Shown piece after piece: positions 35,479 through 47,823 of a stretch of DNA of 64,000 nt. The notes under the pieces are model-generated. The model searched no databases and was not told the DNA's origin. It was given only the letters and a program-made list of their open reading frames with translations. The number at the start of each line of letters is the position of its first letter. Position 1 is the first letter of the stretch. A program made the translations under genes and the position numbers. Source of the DNA: Cardinalis cardinalis (Eukaryota; Chordata; Aves; Passeriformes; Cardinalidae); assembly GCA_014549065.1 (NCBI GenBank), contig JACDOX010000114.1:2169629-2233628 (forward strand), written 5' to 3'.

Positions 35479-37162
35479 AAGAAACAGCAGTTTTCTTCTC
35501 ACTTAGTTAAGCTCCTGAAGCCACTGTCACAGAACATGGCAGCTACTATGTATTTACAAGGACTTAAAAGGCAATTAATTGGACTAAATCCCAGAATAAA
35601 TATCTATCACGATTTAATGAATACAAAGATACTACTTCCAGATTATGAAGTTCTTGATCCAAATATTGTTGCATGCTGGAGAGTGCACTAGGGAAATTTT
35701 ACTGCATCTGGGTTAACTCAGTTCTTATCGTCATCCCAGGCACCCAGATCTTACTAGTACAGGCATTTTACTTCTTATTCAAGCACTAAAGGGATTCAAG
35801 ACACCATGTTAAAACTCCAGTTACTTTAAAAAAAATGCTGGGCATTTGTACTCACTAATGCTATGGGAGACAAAACTGTGTTTACTTCAACCTCTAAATT
35901 TCACTGTGTCTCAGGCTCACCTCCATCTCATCTGCAAAGACATCCACTGTTACTTACAGATTATCATATTAATTGGAGTATAACCTGTTGGTGTTTATCA
36001 TAGCACTNAATCCAAGACAAGTAATTACAAAGTTCACAGTCTTTCCACTGAGAGAAGTGGGTCAGTTTTCAGTTCTCCAACTTACTTTCAGGCTTTCTTC
36101 AGAATCAGACCACATTAAATTGATTTCCACTTTGCTCACTTGCAAATATACAATTGATAAGTAATATAAATACAACTGCATTTAGAAAATCTGGTACTGA
36201 AATACATGGATGATTGACAGAAAGTAAATTCTGTGGTTAGAGTACACAAGGCCACTATGATAAATTAATTCACCTTTTAAGAAGTCTTGTGACAGGTTCT
36301 ATTGTTTCAGATGGGTAACTGTATCACAGAGTGCTTGAAGAACAAACTTCCACCTATTTCTCTATGAGGTCTTCCCTTTTTATTTTAAAATGCGCAGCCC
36401 TGTTTCACCCTCTCTGGTAGAAAAGCCTTTTGCTATAACCCTTTTGGGCAGTATGTGTCATCTAAGGTTTGATCCAGTCATGGACTCTTTTAGAGATAAA
36501 CAGATAGAGCTTGGCAGGTCAGCAGAGTAGGCTGGTGAGAAGTAGAAGCACAGCTATCCATGTCAAAGAGCAACTTAAAACCATTTTTTGCCTAATCTAG
36601 CAGAAATCTTCTATGTTGGGGAAGGGACTACCAGTGCCACCATGAGGTTTGGTCCTGCCTAAGTTCATTAATAAGGCACAGAATTATACACAGAGAGACT
36701 AGAACTGCACATGCAGATTATCTTGCTTTTCTCACAGATACTGAATTTATAGCCAAAATATAGGGAAGAGATAGAAAACCATAGTATCTGTGAACAGTAT
36801 CAAGGGAAAATACAACTATGTCTGTATAATTCTGAACGTGAAACATATTTTCTCTTTACACTTCATTCACAATGAAAAATCCATTTTAGCTGAATGACTG
36901 GACTTTACAACTGGACTCTAGAAGAGCTCCATAAAAATGAAAGTCATTAATCTATTTTCAAACCAGTAGTAACAATTAGCTCTTAATGAGTGCTTGTCAT
37001 AAGAAAAGACAGACATAATCTGTTTTAAACTAAGGTGATTTCTGTGCCTGCTCCAGCATGAGGCCCCTGTGCAACATCAGCAATGCATCAATTGCCTGAG
37101 GAAAGCTTTGCGGGTGACCTGCAGCAAGGGCACAGATAAATGGCAGATTTCAGAGCTCAGTT

Positions 37163-37180
37163 GGAGGTGGCATCACCTCC
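37163..37180. repeat. Short inverted repeat, 7-bp arms
   Basis: GGAGGTG and its reverse complement CACCTCC are separated by GCAT. The arms contain AGGTG half-sites in inverted orientation. It lies in the GC-richer patch at 37.05-37.48 kb. Confidence 0.85.
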
Positions 37181-40100
37181 CATTTTGCTTTGCCTGTGCA
37201 CTTCACCAAAGGCCTGCAATGAGGAGGTGCTCACTTACAGTCTGTAAAGGGAACTCTCATTTTCCAGCCAAGGTCTGACAGCACTTGACAGAGCCACAGG
37301 GTTTGCCCATTGTACTACACTGCAATGCACTCCCTGAGAAGGGCTTTTGGGAACAAAAGGAGACTGCAGCCTCGTGTGACCAAACCCGATGTGGGCTGAT
37401 TCTGGGAGAGGCCGAGCTCTGTGAGCCACTTCTTGCACTGCCCATGGTGACAGACAGATGGACGGAGGGCATTTGACCTTAACAGATAATACAGATAAAT
37501 AAAGAGAAAGGAAACTAACTGGAACACTGTGTCAGGCTGAATTGAAGCCTTGTTTCCACACANCCATGGATGTTCCCCCTGGCCTGACATTATTCATGGC
37601 TGGCTCCGAGACATTGGATGCTGCTTCGATACACACAGTTAGCACAGGGCAGCCTAATATCAGTGCTGCTTGAAAAAGAACTACTAAATGGTTTGATTAA
37701 CAACTTTTAACAACCACGTTTCTAATTTCCTCATTTCACTGGTGTTTATTTTATTCTATTCCTCTTTCATTCTCTTNTCAGACAAATATAAGTAGGAGAG
37801 TTCTAATTGGCTGAGGATATTGCTTTATAAAAACTTTGCTAATGATTTACTCTTGCTTATAAACCCTAGGGCATCAGCTTCTCATGTGTCAACAGCTTCC
37901 TGTGAAGTCTCATAATTTTGTCTGTAAACTTTGGTTTACCTCATCACTTCATATGAGATCTTTGATAAATACTTGAAAATTAATGACTAACTCATATAGC
38001 TTAATGTATCAAAAGAAGTGCACTCAGAACTAGCTGAAGAGATCCATTCGTTTATATGTGCATTTGTATGTGTATTTTTTAAGAAAAGGCCACACAACTT
38101 TATCACATGAAAATCTTTCTAGTTAAGACTTTAAATGGATCTTTTTTTTGTCTGTTGAGCTGTTTTAGACTCAGCTGCCCTTAGGTCTCTAAGCTTTATG
38201 GCAGACTTTTTAAAAATGGGTCAAAGAAATCCAATAAAACTGGCTCTGCTAGTTGCTCTGTCAAAAGCATCATCAGCATGGTGTTGGGGTTCACAGAAGT
38301 TGACCTGGCTTGAATTACATCCTTTGGTTGCATTTTTCCCACCATCTCCTCTTATTTTATGACTTAAATCCTTTTCCTAAGAGGTATTTTATTTTGCTAT
38401 AATTGTCCTAAATGGTTCTACTTTAACTCTGCTGCTTACACCAGAGCAAGAGAATCTTTGCCAACAGAGACAAGAAGGTGCTTTTATAGGCAACAGCTGT
38501 GCCTGTGAAAGTTTCTTTGAAGTCANATGAAAGGGACTCAACCTTTCAAAATGATTAAAGAATCTAAAATATTGGAAAATATATTCTATTTCTCAGAAGT
38601 AGAAAACTTATACTTTACAGAGTAATTGCAGTGATATGTCATACATACCAGTGTGATCAGCTTGGTAGAATGTGACAGGACTGAACAAGCACTTAGGACC
38701 TCAGAAAGACACCAGAACACAAGTAAAAATCTTTACATGGTAAGAGCCATATCAGAACCAAATTGTTTATATTTTCAGGTTGTGGTTTCCCTTGTATCAA
38801 AGCCTGAAGAGGGAAAGGATTACTATTTGGGGTGTATAGCACCAGAAAACCATAAGGAAAGCTGTTTCTGCAGACAGAAGATCAGGCAAAGGCTTTCATA
38901 AGCTTTCAGTAATTCAGGAATTACAGTAAGTGCCCTTGTCTCCAGAACCTCTGAATTATTTCACCTCTAAGACTATCTTGAACCCCAGGCCAAAAACAGA
39001 CCAAACAACAGCTTTCAGCCTATCTTTTAAAGGATGGCAAGTAGGAAATCTGGTTCAATGTTCTTTCTCCAGGGTGTAGTTCTTTGACCACTATATCAGT
39101 AATCTTCACACTTACCATACTGTAACACATTTTTTTTCCCATGATAACCATGTACAGCAAAAGAATATAAGACTATTTTTCCTTCTTTGTGAGGGGCTGC
39201 AGCTTCAACAGTAATCAGTACAAAGTAACTGTCACCATGACAAGAACTACAGGCACAAAACCTGAAATGTAAATTTTACCTGTATACATGTTTTTATAAG
39301 CTGTACTGGCAGCAGCAGATTGAGAAAATGGGGATGGTGCACTTTAACTGCAAAAAATGCTTACCACAGTTTCATTATGTCAGACAGTAACTGAAAGTCA
39401 TCTGAGCTTTAGGGAAGGCACAAATGGGAACTTTTAAAGATATAATATACACAACTGACATTTAAAAAGATAAACACCAAACTCAGAGCAAAGGGAGCTA
39501 ATTTAATAAAATAAGGGTTTGGCAGAGAATGTTTATTTGTCTTGGAGGACTTTCTTTCTTTTTATAAAGAGCACCATTCACGTTGCTCATTTTCCGTCTT
39601 GGTTCATCCCTGATGGATCATTTTCTACTTACTACCCTTATTAAAAAATACTAGACTATTTCACAGCAGTAGTCCAATCACTGTAACAATACAATGCTGT
39701 GTATTTTGCTATTCATCTTAAAAATGCTCCATAAACATTGAAGACTAGATCACAACACTGAAATCTACCTTGAAGAAAGGCAGCCTGCAGTTATTTCAGC
39801 CAAAGAACTTAATTGTCTCTACTCAAACACTGCAGTTACCCTTTTGCATCCTTCTTGTTGCTAATGGTTCAATGTGAGTAGAAGAATGGTTTTACTTGAG
39901 TTTTGATTCCTTATTTGTCATCTATATGAGAGCTGAGGCCTCTTTAGAAATCTCAGTATGACAGTGAATACCACACCAATGAAAACTGGACTTTTACTTT
40001 CTAAGGTGTCCATGAAAAATCCTCAACTGGAAGCCCATATACTAAAATGGTTTTTCTGAACTTGAACTGCACCACACCGAACTATNCTAAAAGCTTTAGA

Positions 40101-40758
40101 AGTATCACCATGCAAACACATGTCTACAATAGCCCTTAAAAAGCTTTTTTAAATAATTTTCTAAGATGCTAGATCCATTTATGAAGTTTCAGAACAGGAA
40201 ACACAGAGAAATAAGAAATTAACACCTTCTAGTCTGAATGCTGTTTCTAACACCATTCTTTCATGCCAAAAGTGCTATTGAGAGGCCACTTCTCATGAAG
40301 ACTATTTCCTGCAATATTCAGTCTGCTTCAGCTTGGTTATCAGCAGCTGCTTACACAGGACATTGGTGAGGGACAAGAAGGTTAGAAGGCACTTTCTTTC
40401 TGCACTAGGTTACAAGCACACACTTTAAAGTGGACAGAAAAATTTTGATATTGCTCTAATATTAAATTTGGTCTACATAAATACATTCTGTATCAAAGAT
40501 GAAGATATGTTTATAATTCATCTATAATCACAAGATATATAATCTTGTTTCATTTAGATGTCTACTGCATCTTCAAAAGAAAGATAAAAGTTCACTTACA
40601 GACTATTTTAGTGTGGAAGCATCTACGATTACATAGATCTTAAAAAATTGCAGCTGTCTAACTCTGTTTAGTTGTACATTGTGGTTGAGCACAATTTTAG
40701 GATTCATTTGAAGTTAATTATATGTTCTTTTAAAAATGAACACTTTTGTATTTCACAG

Positions 40759-40821
40759 CACAGCTACCAGGAAAATGTTCTTATGAATATTAAAGCCATG
40801 TTGATGTCCAAGAGATACCAG
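40759..40821 (+). CDS. Possible 63-nt internal coding exon, unidentified gene
   Basis: The acceptor CTTTTGTATTTCACAG ends at 40758 and a near-consensus donor CAG/GTAGGT starts at 40822. The 63 bases between are open in the frame starting at the first base and give 21 codons (HSYQENVLMNIKAMLMSKRY plus Q). The exon length is a multiple of three with both borders at phase 0, so it could be skipped without a frameshift. I do not recognise the peptide. No adjacent exon was found, so a decoy exon is possible. Confidence 0.28.
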
Positions 40822-41129
40822 GTAGGTATCTCTATGCAACTATTCCCTCTCTCAGTTTCAAACACTTGAATAAGTTCTCATAATCTCAAAATGTCAAGCA
40901 ATATTTTTCTGGAATTCAGACACAAGTAACACTACTGTTGTATCTTCTCTTCTTATGTCTGAGCACTCAGAAAGTCTTCAGAACATTATTTTACTTTATA
41001 CGATGCCTCAGGTTTTAGCTTTTGTGTTTTTCAGATTCTGTACTGCTTTAGTGTGTAGTTCTGAGCTTCACATTAGGGATAGTAAGCTCTCTTCACAGAG
41101 CAGGTAGACAAAACCATTCCTTCTCTAGC
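40822..41129. other. Unique non-coding sequence
   Basis: Nothing recognisable. The 5' end of the following LTR may begin inside it, because its left border could not be fixed. Confidence 0.55.
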
Positions 41130-41459
41130 TGGGGACCAAGGACAAATGATCCAAATCTCAGGCCCAAGAGCATAAACAGTGGAAGAATAAAGAGAGAAAA
41201 ACAAGAAGGATGGGACTTCATAATCTAAAGCCATAATTGGACAATTAGTTCCAATATGCTAATGGACCAGAACTTATAAAAGTGTGAGACCCCATGACTG
41301 GTCGTGCATTTTGTGACCATTTTGGCTTCACCTGGGGTGTAGCCCTGGCTGGGCTCTTGTGCTGCCCAAGGTCTATCCATTGAGGCCTTCTANTAAATAN
41401 CTGCTTTATGCTTTATCTCTGTCTAGCCTCTGTTCTAGGTCAGCCTTCACAAGCTATCA
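41130..41459 (+). mobile_element. Solo LTR of an endogenous retrovirus, passerine type
   Basis: A TATA box (TTATAAAA, 41274-41281) is followed by a leader with GACCATTTTGGCTTCACC and AGCCCTGGCTGGGCTCTTGT, then a poly(A) signal region at 41392-41397 in which one base is N (consistent with AATAAA), and a T-rich U5 (CTGCTTTATGCTTTATCTC) ending GGTCAGCCTTCACAAGCTATCA. The TATA-to-AATAAA spacing and the U5 wording match an LTR type I remember from songbird genomes. No gag, pol or env remnant is adjacent, so it is a solo LTR left by recombination. The 3' end is probably the CA at 41458-41459; the 5' end is uncertain and no target duplication was confirmed. Confidence 0.8.
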
Positions 41460-42529
41460 TATGGACAACCACAGCTTCAAGTACTGCTGCATTCTACTCT
41501 TCACAAGACTTATGTTACATTAAGCAATACAAGTGGTAAACAATTAGATGCAAAAACAGAAGAAACATTCTCTAGACACTCCCAGTAAATCCATGCCTCC
41601 AATAATTACTGCCAAATATAAAGAATGCAGCAGCAAGATGGCTCAGCTACCTACTAGTTATTAGTACTTTTAGAAGAACTATTTCTGTGAAAGTTGTCAA
41701 GAGGATTTTATTGATGGCTTGGCAAAAACAAACATTTATTGACTTCAAGAAAAACAAATTATAAAAACATTGCATCTACCATAATTTATTATGAGCGTGA
41801 CCTCTCAGAAAAGTTAGCCAGACACGTAAAATTACTTCTCTTTATTATGAAAGCTGTATGGTGAAATAATACTTAATCTTCAAATTCACCTCCTTTTTCA
41901 CCTATCAGCTTTTCTTGTACTCAGAATTTTTGATTTCTCCTCTTCGCATTCTATGCTTCCATTCTGGTGAACTCAATAGTTTATTTCTCAACATATGTGA
42001 GCACCCTTTTTCTAGATGACTATGTCATTTAATTGTTTTAGTTGAAACATAAAAGAAAGGAGGACCCTTTCTTGAAGAGATTTGAAAACCTCAGCCCTCA
42101 GGTGAGCCTCTTGAGTCATTTGGAAAATAAGACTTTTTGGTTGTTCTGGGAAAGGCAGAATCAGAGGACTGTATTTACAGGAGCTGTACTAAAAATCACT
42201 GGACAACATTAAATTATTTGGTGGGNTTTTTTCTGTTTGTGATCTGCAGCTCAAAACTGTAAATGTGCAGGAACATGTTTAAATTATGGAAATCCTGAAG
42301 GGATCCAGCAGAGTGCGGTCCCAGTGCTTGGGATCAGGTTACAGCCATCAAGCTGGGAGACACTCCGGTATCAACACTGCGCGAAAGAAAGTTCAGTAAC
42401 TGAGAAGTTGAAGTGGAAGCAAAGTTGAAAGGCAAAGCAATAGCATTGTTAAGTGTCAGAAAAATTAGTCAAATATGGCCACAAAGGCTGTTTTGCAGGA
42501 AGTACAGGGCTGCTGTCAGGAGTCTGTCT

Positions 42530-42560
42530 CCAGAAGAGAAGGGAGCCAGAAGAGAAGGGT
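42530..42560. repeat. 15-bp near-tandem duplication
   Basis: CCAGAAGAGAAGGG occurs at 42530-42543 and again at 42546-42559, offset by 16 bases. The surrounding sequence is also purine-rich, so slippage is the likely origin. Confidence 0.85.
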
Positions 42561-43170
42561 AAGAGCAGAGAAAACAAAACCCAAATGACTGCTCAAAGGA
42601 GCAAGGGTCAAAACTGGGAATCAGGGATCATTGTTTCCATGTCCAGGTCACATGGAAGCAATGAATAGCACAAAGCAGCTGATGNGTTTATTCTTACACC
42701 TATTTGGAGGTAGCAGATCACACAGCAGATTTACAGAACAGTTCTCAAGTAGTTAGGATTGTTGGTCTCTGTTTTGCCCAAGCCAAAGCCCAGACAGTGA
42801 CATAAGAGTTCAGTTGTCCAGTGGAAATCTAACAGACAATAACAACCTTTAAATAAATCCTATGGCTTTCAGAACTGCACAGCAAATACTTGTTCTTCTG
42901 ACTTCACTTTTACTTGGTCATAACTGAAAAGTTCCTCTACCTCCCAACGGAGGTTTTAGAGTCATGATATAGACCTAAATGTTGCAAAATGAATTGCTGT
43001 GGGATATGAAATTCAGTTAGGCATAAACAGTGCTTGGGACACCTCTATAAGTATTATAAGTTTCTCATTTTGTAGCCTCAAACAAATGGAACTGACAATC
43101 TACTAACCAATAAAATTTACTTATAGCTTTTAGATCCTGTTGTACAGCATTTTTTGATTCAGTAACTACA

Positions 43171-43189
43171 GGGTGGTGGGGGGTGGGGG
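43171..43189 (+). repeat. G-rich tract, weak G-quadruplex potential
   Basis: GGGTGGTGGGGGGTGGGGG has three runs of at least three G and one GG, so it supports only a two-layer or bulged quadruplex. It is isolated in AT-rich sequence with no promoter signs. Confidence 0.75.
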
Positions 43190-44144
43190 AGAAGCCAGAT
43201 TAACATTTGTATAACAGCAATTTCNTGACTTTGATTATAATGGACAAACGGAGATTTTAGGATGTTGCAACTGCTCTATGCATTTTACACAGAGTATGAA
43301 GTGCTGGGAAGAACTGTGTCTGAAGGGCTAGGAGGAGATGCAGATCTGTTCCCCAGAATTCAGTTAACTGCTTGTTCTACCNAGAAATCTCTGAGAGGTA
43401 GTGATGTCTGCCCATAAGCTTCCTGCCCTCTGTGGCCTCCCTGTGTGAAAGATGAATTCTTGTCTATTGGTTCTGCTATCACCACTGCCTCAAATGGAAT
43501 TATTCCATTTAGAATCTCTNATCCTCCCAGAAACAAATGCTGCAAGCATGATCTGCATGTAGGTGTAGTTACGCCTACACAGATACTAATCATAGATTAA
43601 ACTAGACAGATGATTCATCAGAAGTCAGTACCCTCTATAAACACAGATATTTAATGCATAGATAGATGACTGGTAATTGTCTGCTGATAATCTCTGTCAG
43701 TTTGATGCAATAGTATAAAGCTTTATTTTGGGCTCTATCCAGAAGTACAGGATAACCTCAGACTCACCTGGCAACTTTCAGTGCAGAAAAAGGCAGGAAA
43801 TCATAATACAGCTGCTAGTTCATTACTACAGCACAGGACAGAAAGCAATCTCTGTATCACAGATTGACAAAGGATAAACTCTGACATGGAGTAAGGAGAT
43901 CACAACACCCTCCCAAGGCACACCTGACTTTGAGCAAAATAATTCTTTCAGCAGGGTTTTAAAATTGTGTCTCAAACTTCAATTGAGTGCATCTTGATGT
44001 AACAGGAATAGAGTTCAGAGCAATTCAAGCAATGAAATGCTAAAGGATGTTTTACATAGCACGCACATCATGAGGAGACTTGCTAAGAACTCTGCTGGAA
44101 GGAGTCAAGAAAGAGACGAGCAACTTTAATAAGATCAGGGTAAA

Positions 44145-44187
44145 TGAAAGAAAAATTAAAAGAAAATAAAGAAGAAGAAAAGAAAGG
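44145..44187. repeat. Purine-rich A/G low-complexity tract
   Basis: A run of GAAAG, AAAAGAAAAT and AAGAAGAAGAAAAG units over about 43 bases with very few pyrimidines. Confidence 0.8.
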
Positions 44188-47100
44188 CCAATGTAATAGA
44201 AATCTTTTCTGACTACAAAGACTGAAGAGATAAAAGGAACTTCATGTGTTTTCTACCTTCTTTGTTTTTGGACTCAGATGCACTGGCACATCTCTGCAAA
44301 TGTCAGTGAGTCAGAAAGAAAATCAAAAGAAGCAGCTCTGATCTGGGCAGTGTGCTTTTGAAAGGGACACTTCTGCTAAGAGTGTAATGTGGCACATCAG
44401 GCCACCTGGATAATGAGGGTCAGCAGATGAGAAGGAGGATGACTTATGTCAGCTCCTACATGAGAAGGCTGATGGCAGAAATAGGTCCATTTTGCTGGAG
44501 CTTTCATTAGGAATCATTTGTGTAAAAGCATTTTGGGCCTCTACTTGGGAGCACTGTTTTCTGTACAGAATGAGTGCTGTTGGACATGAAATTTCAAGAA
44601 GGTAATCTCTGGTTTGGAGCCACAAATGACAAACTCTCACCTCAAAACATTTCCAGAAACCTTGCAAAACACTAAACTAAAGTCCATTTCTGTCTACATT
44701 TTCCTAGACTTTCACAGAATACTATGAAGTTAAAGAAAATTATCTAAGTACTATGACTTATGAACTGTATTTAAAAATGTTGATTTTTCCTTTAAGGTTT
44801 TTAACTGATTCAAGAATTGCTTCTGATACCCAGAGATTTTTGTTATACAATTTTAACAAGGAAGTGGTATTCATGTACAAATATAATGACAAATGTGATT
44901 TTTCTAGCAACATTAAAAGAAAATGAAAAGAAATTAGTAGTAATTTAACAGAATTTTAAATTAGCTTTTGAGGTTTTGTTGAAAAGCTTTAGACAGCAAG
45001 TATCCACTAGAAGTTCAGGACAAATGTGGATGAGTGCAGTTATTCTAATGAGAAAATAAAGGCCTCAACAGAGCAAGTTGAAAATATACAAAGGAATAGC
45101 CATGGTTTCTTTCATTTACCTTTTAGCAACACATTCCCTTGAAGTATTTACTATTACTGTGAAATAAAATAGGATGCATGCTTAATCAAGAACAACTTAG
45201 CTTGTGATAAATGAAGAATTCATACTGTTATGCTATTCCTATTGTTTTTCTCATTGAATTTTGTGGTTTACTTCCACAAATATTCATGTACTCATATGAA
45301 CATTCAGATTATTCAAAGTGCTGAAGGATTTTAAAAGCATAATTGATTTAATTTATAAACAATCAATTAAATTTAAATAGCTAAATAACAAATACAGAAC
45401 TATATTAAATATTTTTTATTATAAATGCATTTGGTGAATTTGGTCAACTAATTTACAACTGGACATTGAAACAAGTTCTCTGCCTCCTGATCATGACTTG
45501 CACATGACAACACAAAGCAGTTAAGTTAGGTAATGATCAAGCATCAGCATTTCATTTTGACCAGTGCTTGGACTACCTCTACTATTTGATTGTCTCCAAA
45601 AAATTAGGTTCTTTTTCTCATGAATATTTGTATTATCCTGCTACCTAGTTTCACTCAGAACTACAAATGGAAATGTTAGGGAGAAAAGCACACTTGAAAA
45701 CAAAGCCGTGAATGATGCTGTTTCAAAGCCAACCAGGAATGAAAGAAAATCAAAGGAAGTCTTTTCTAATGATATTTCTCCTCTGAAGATTTTTGGATGC
45801 ACTTGGATACACATTTGAACCCCTTCAGGGTTTATCTATTGGGAGATGGATTGCTGGGCAATCCTCTTATGTTCACAGGTCCAAGTTAAGACCTGGAACG
45901 CCTTGTTGTGCTAGAAGTGATAAAGCAATGAAACTAGGTAGCTTTAGAGAAATAAATTGTTGGAACTGAACCAGGAGGAGAAACANAAGATAATTAATTG
46001 GAGCCCATTAACTTTTTCAGGGTGCTTGGTATCATTTCTCAAATGCAAAGCATTTCCATAAAAGCAAAAGATNAGTGTTCTCATTATAAATGAAGGTACA
46101 ATCTGTGTTTATCTAGATGCATCCACATCAATGCTGGCTTTCATCTGAGGATGCATAATTGAGATGGCAACNGAATGACAGAGAGTCCTTAATGTGAGTT
46201 GTCCAGGGCAGAGTGAATTGTTGGACATACACAGTTTTGCAAAAAGAAAAATGCTTTGCTTGCTGACAGCTTTTAAGCACAGCTGCTTTCTGGGAACTAG
46301 GGGATTGCACATTTTGCTGTAGCTTTGATATGTTGCCACTTCANTCCTTTAAATTTCTATCCAAGACAGTAAAGATTTGTTAATGAAATAGTCTAGGAAT
46401 ATAGTTCCAGAACACATTTTTCCTTTCTTAGAAGAGGAATAAGGTACAACATGAGGGCAACCTGTTAACCAGAGTACCTGGTAGCATCAAGGAGCCACGA
46501 GTCCCACAGATGGCTGAAAAATCTGTCCCTCTTCTGACCCAAAAGCTCCAGATGAAAAGAATTGTGTGATACTGAAAATTATCATGGATAGTGATTTTTG
46601 GGGACTAATGCATGTTGAGATGGAGAGTAAGTTTGAAGAAATTTGGGCATACAAATTTGGTTTTACAGCAAACAGCAACACTCAAGCACAAATTTGTTCA
46701 ATGAACAAGGGCTGCTAGGAGTGAGGGAAATTTCTCCATCACCTTTATTCTTTTCTCTTCTGGGTAGCAGTAGGAGATAGCCCACAGCAGCAGAGAAACA
46801 CACAGCAGCATACCTGGAACATAGGGCTGATTTGCAGTTCCCATAAAGACAAGCACATTTACTAAGTCATTGAGACAGAAGGGTCCTTTCTCTAAAGTTT
46901 TCTTTAAAATTTTGCCAGCCTTCTTATTTTTTAAACAAGTCATATGGTTCAAATCAATGCAATTCTGGTTCTTACAATTCCAGATCCAGATGAAGTGGTT
47001 TTAAGAATTAATTCTATCACTGCCTCCTCATTGCAATGAATGGAGAGAAATAATTAAGGGCAGAATCTACTTCATTGCTTGCAAAGCTCAAGGGCTTTCT

Positions 47101-47809
47101 GCAAAGAAATTCAGGGTTGTGTTAAGCAAAAAATGAAAGAGCCATTCTGGCTTCTCTCTTCTGTGTATTTGCAACATTCTTCCTATGTACATATACTTCG
47201 TTTGCTTGCTAAAACAACCCTTTCCATTATTATCAACCTTGCCTTCCTGAGCAGCATTCTGTGCTTTCTGAGCCAAAGACAGTGTGCTTTGAAAGCAATC
47301 CTGCATTTCTAGAGTAGACAGGGATTGGTAGCATTTACATAGATTAGTTTGGACAAAGAATGTCATATGTTACTTCAGAGATAGCAGTATTTTTTTCCTC
47401 TAATGTTTTCCCCATATGTTACTTGCCTGAGATTTTTAAGGTCTAGAGCACAGGCCAAAAGCAGCTTTTGGTTTTCAGCAGTGATTTCATATCTTTATTA
47501 ATTAGAAGTGGGAGAAGAAAATGCAAAATTAAAATAATCCAGACAAACTACCTGAATTTTTACATTCATTCCTGCAACTGTGGGCAAGATTCAGAACAAG
47601 AACTTGCAGAAGTAAGCCACAAAGAAATCTGAGAAACATACTTTCTTCCAAAACTTTTAAACATTATGGGTGAGAGATTCTCTGACACCTGTGTTCATTT
47701 TAACAGACCATGCCAAGCAGAAAGGCTTTGCAGAGGATCAGTAGAAGGTCTAGGTCCTCAATTAACTGAATGAATTTTTGCACAGAGACGAGCAAGGGCC
47801 AGAAGGATG

Positions 47810-47823
47810 CCAGATGGGGGCAG
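47810..47823 (+). promoter_or_regulatory. CTCF-like motif (12 of 14)
   Basis: CCAGATGGGGGCAG matches CCASYAGRKGGCRS at 12 of 14 positions, including the full GGGGGCAG right half. It stands out in an otherwise AT-rich region, but matches of this quality occur by chance. Confidence 0.2.

Larger units (their letters stand above)
34592..40758. other. Unique non-coding sequence
   Basis: Holds a CNE-like block (34785-35105), a CTCF-like word (35465-35478) and a locally GC-richer stretch at about 37050-37480 with several open frames on both strands but no recognisable product. An acceptor-like TTTATATTTTCAG ending near 38778 precedes a 40-codon open frame that stops at 38901; no family recognised. 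Confidence 0.6.
41460..47809. other. Unique non-coding sequence
   Basis: No gene recognised. Contains a 15-bp duplicated motif (42530-42560), a G-rich tract (43171-43189), a purine-rich tract (44145-44187) and a very AT-rich stretch around 45330-45440. ORFs are all under about 95 codons without motifs. Confidence 0.65.

Noticed and set aside
38779..38901. Acceptor-like site followed by a 40-codon open frame
   Set aside because: No donor, no AATAAA close by, and a peptide I do not recognise; weaker than the three exon candidates kept.
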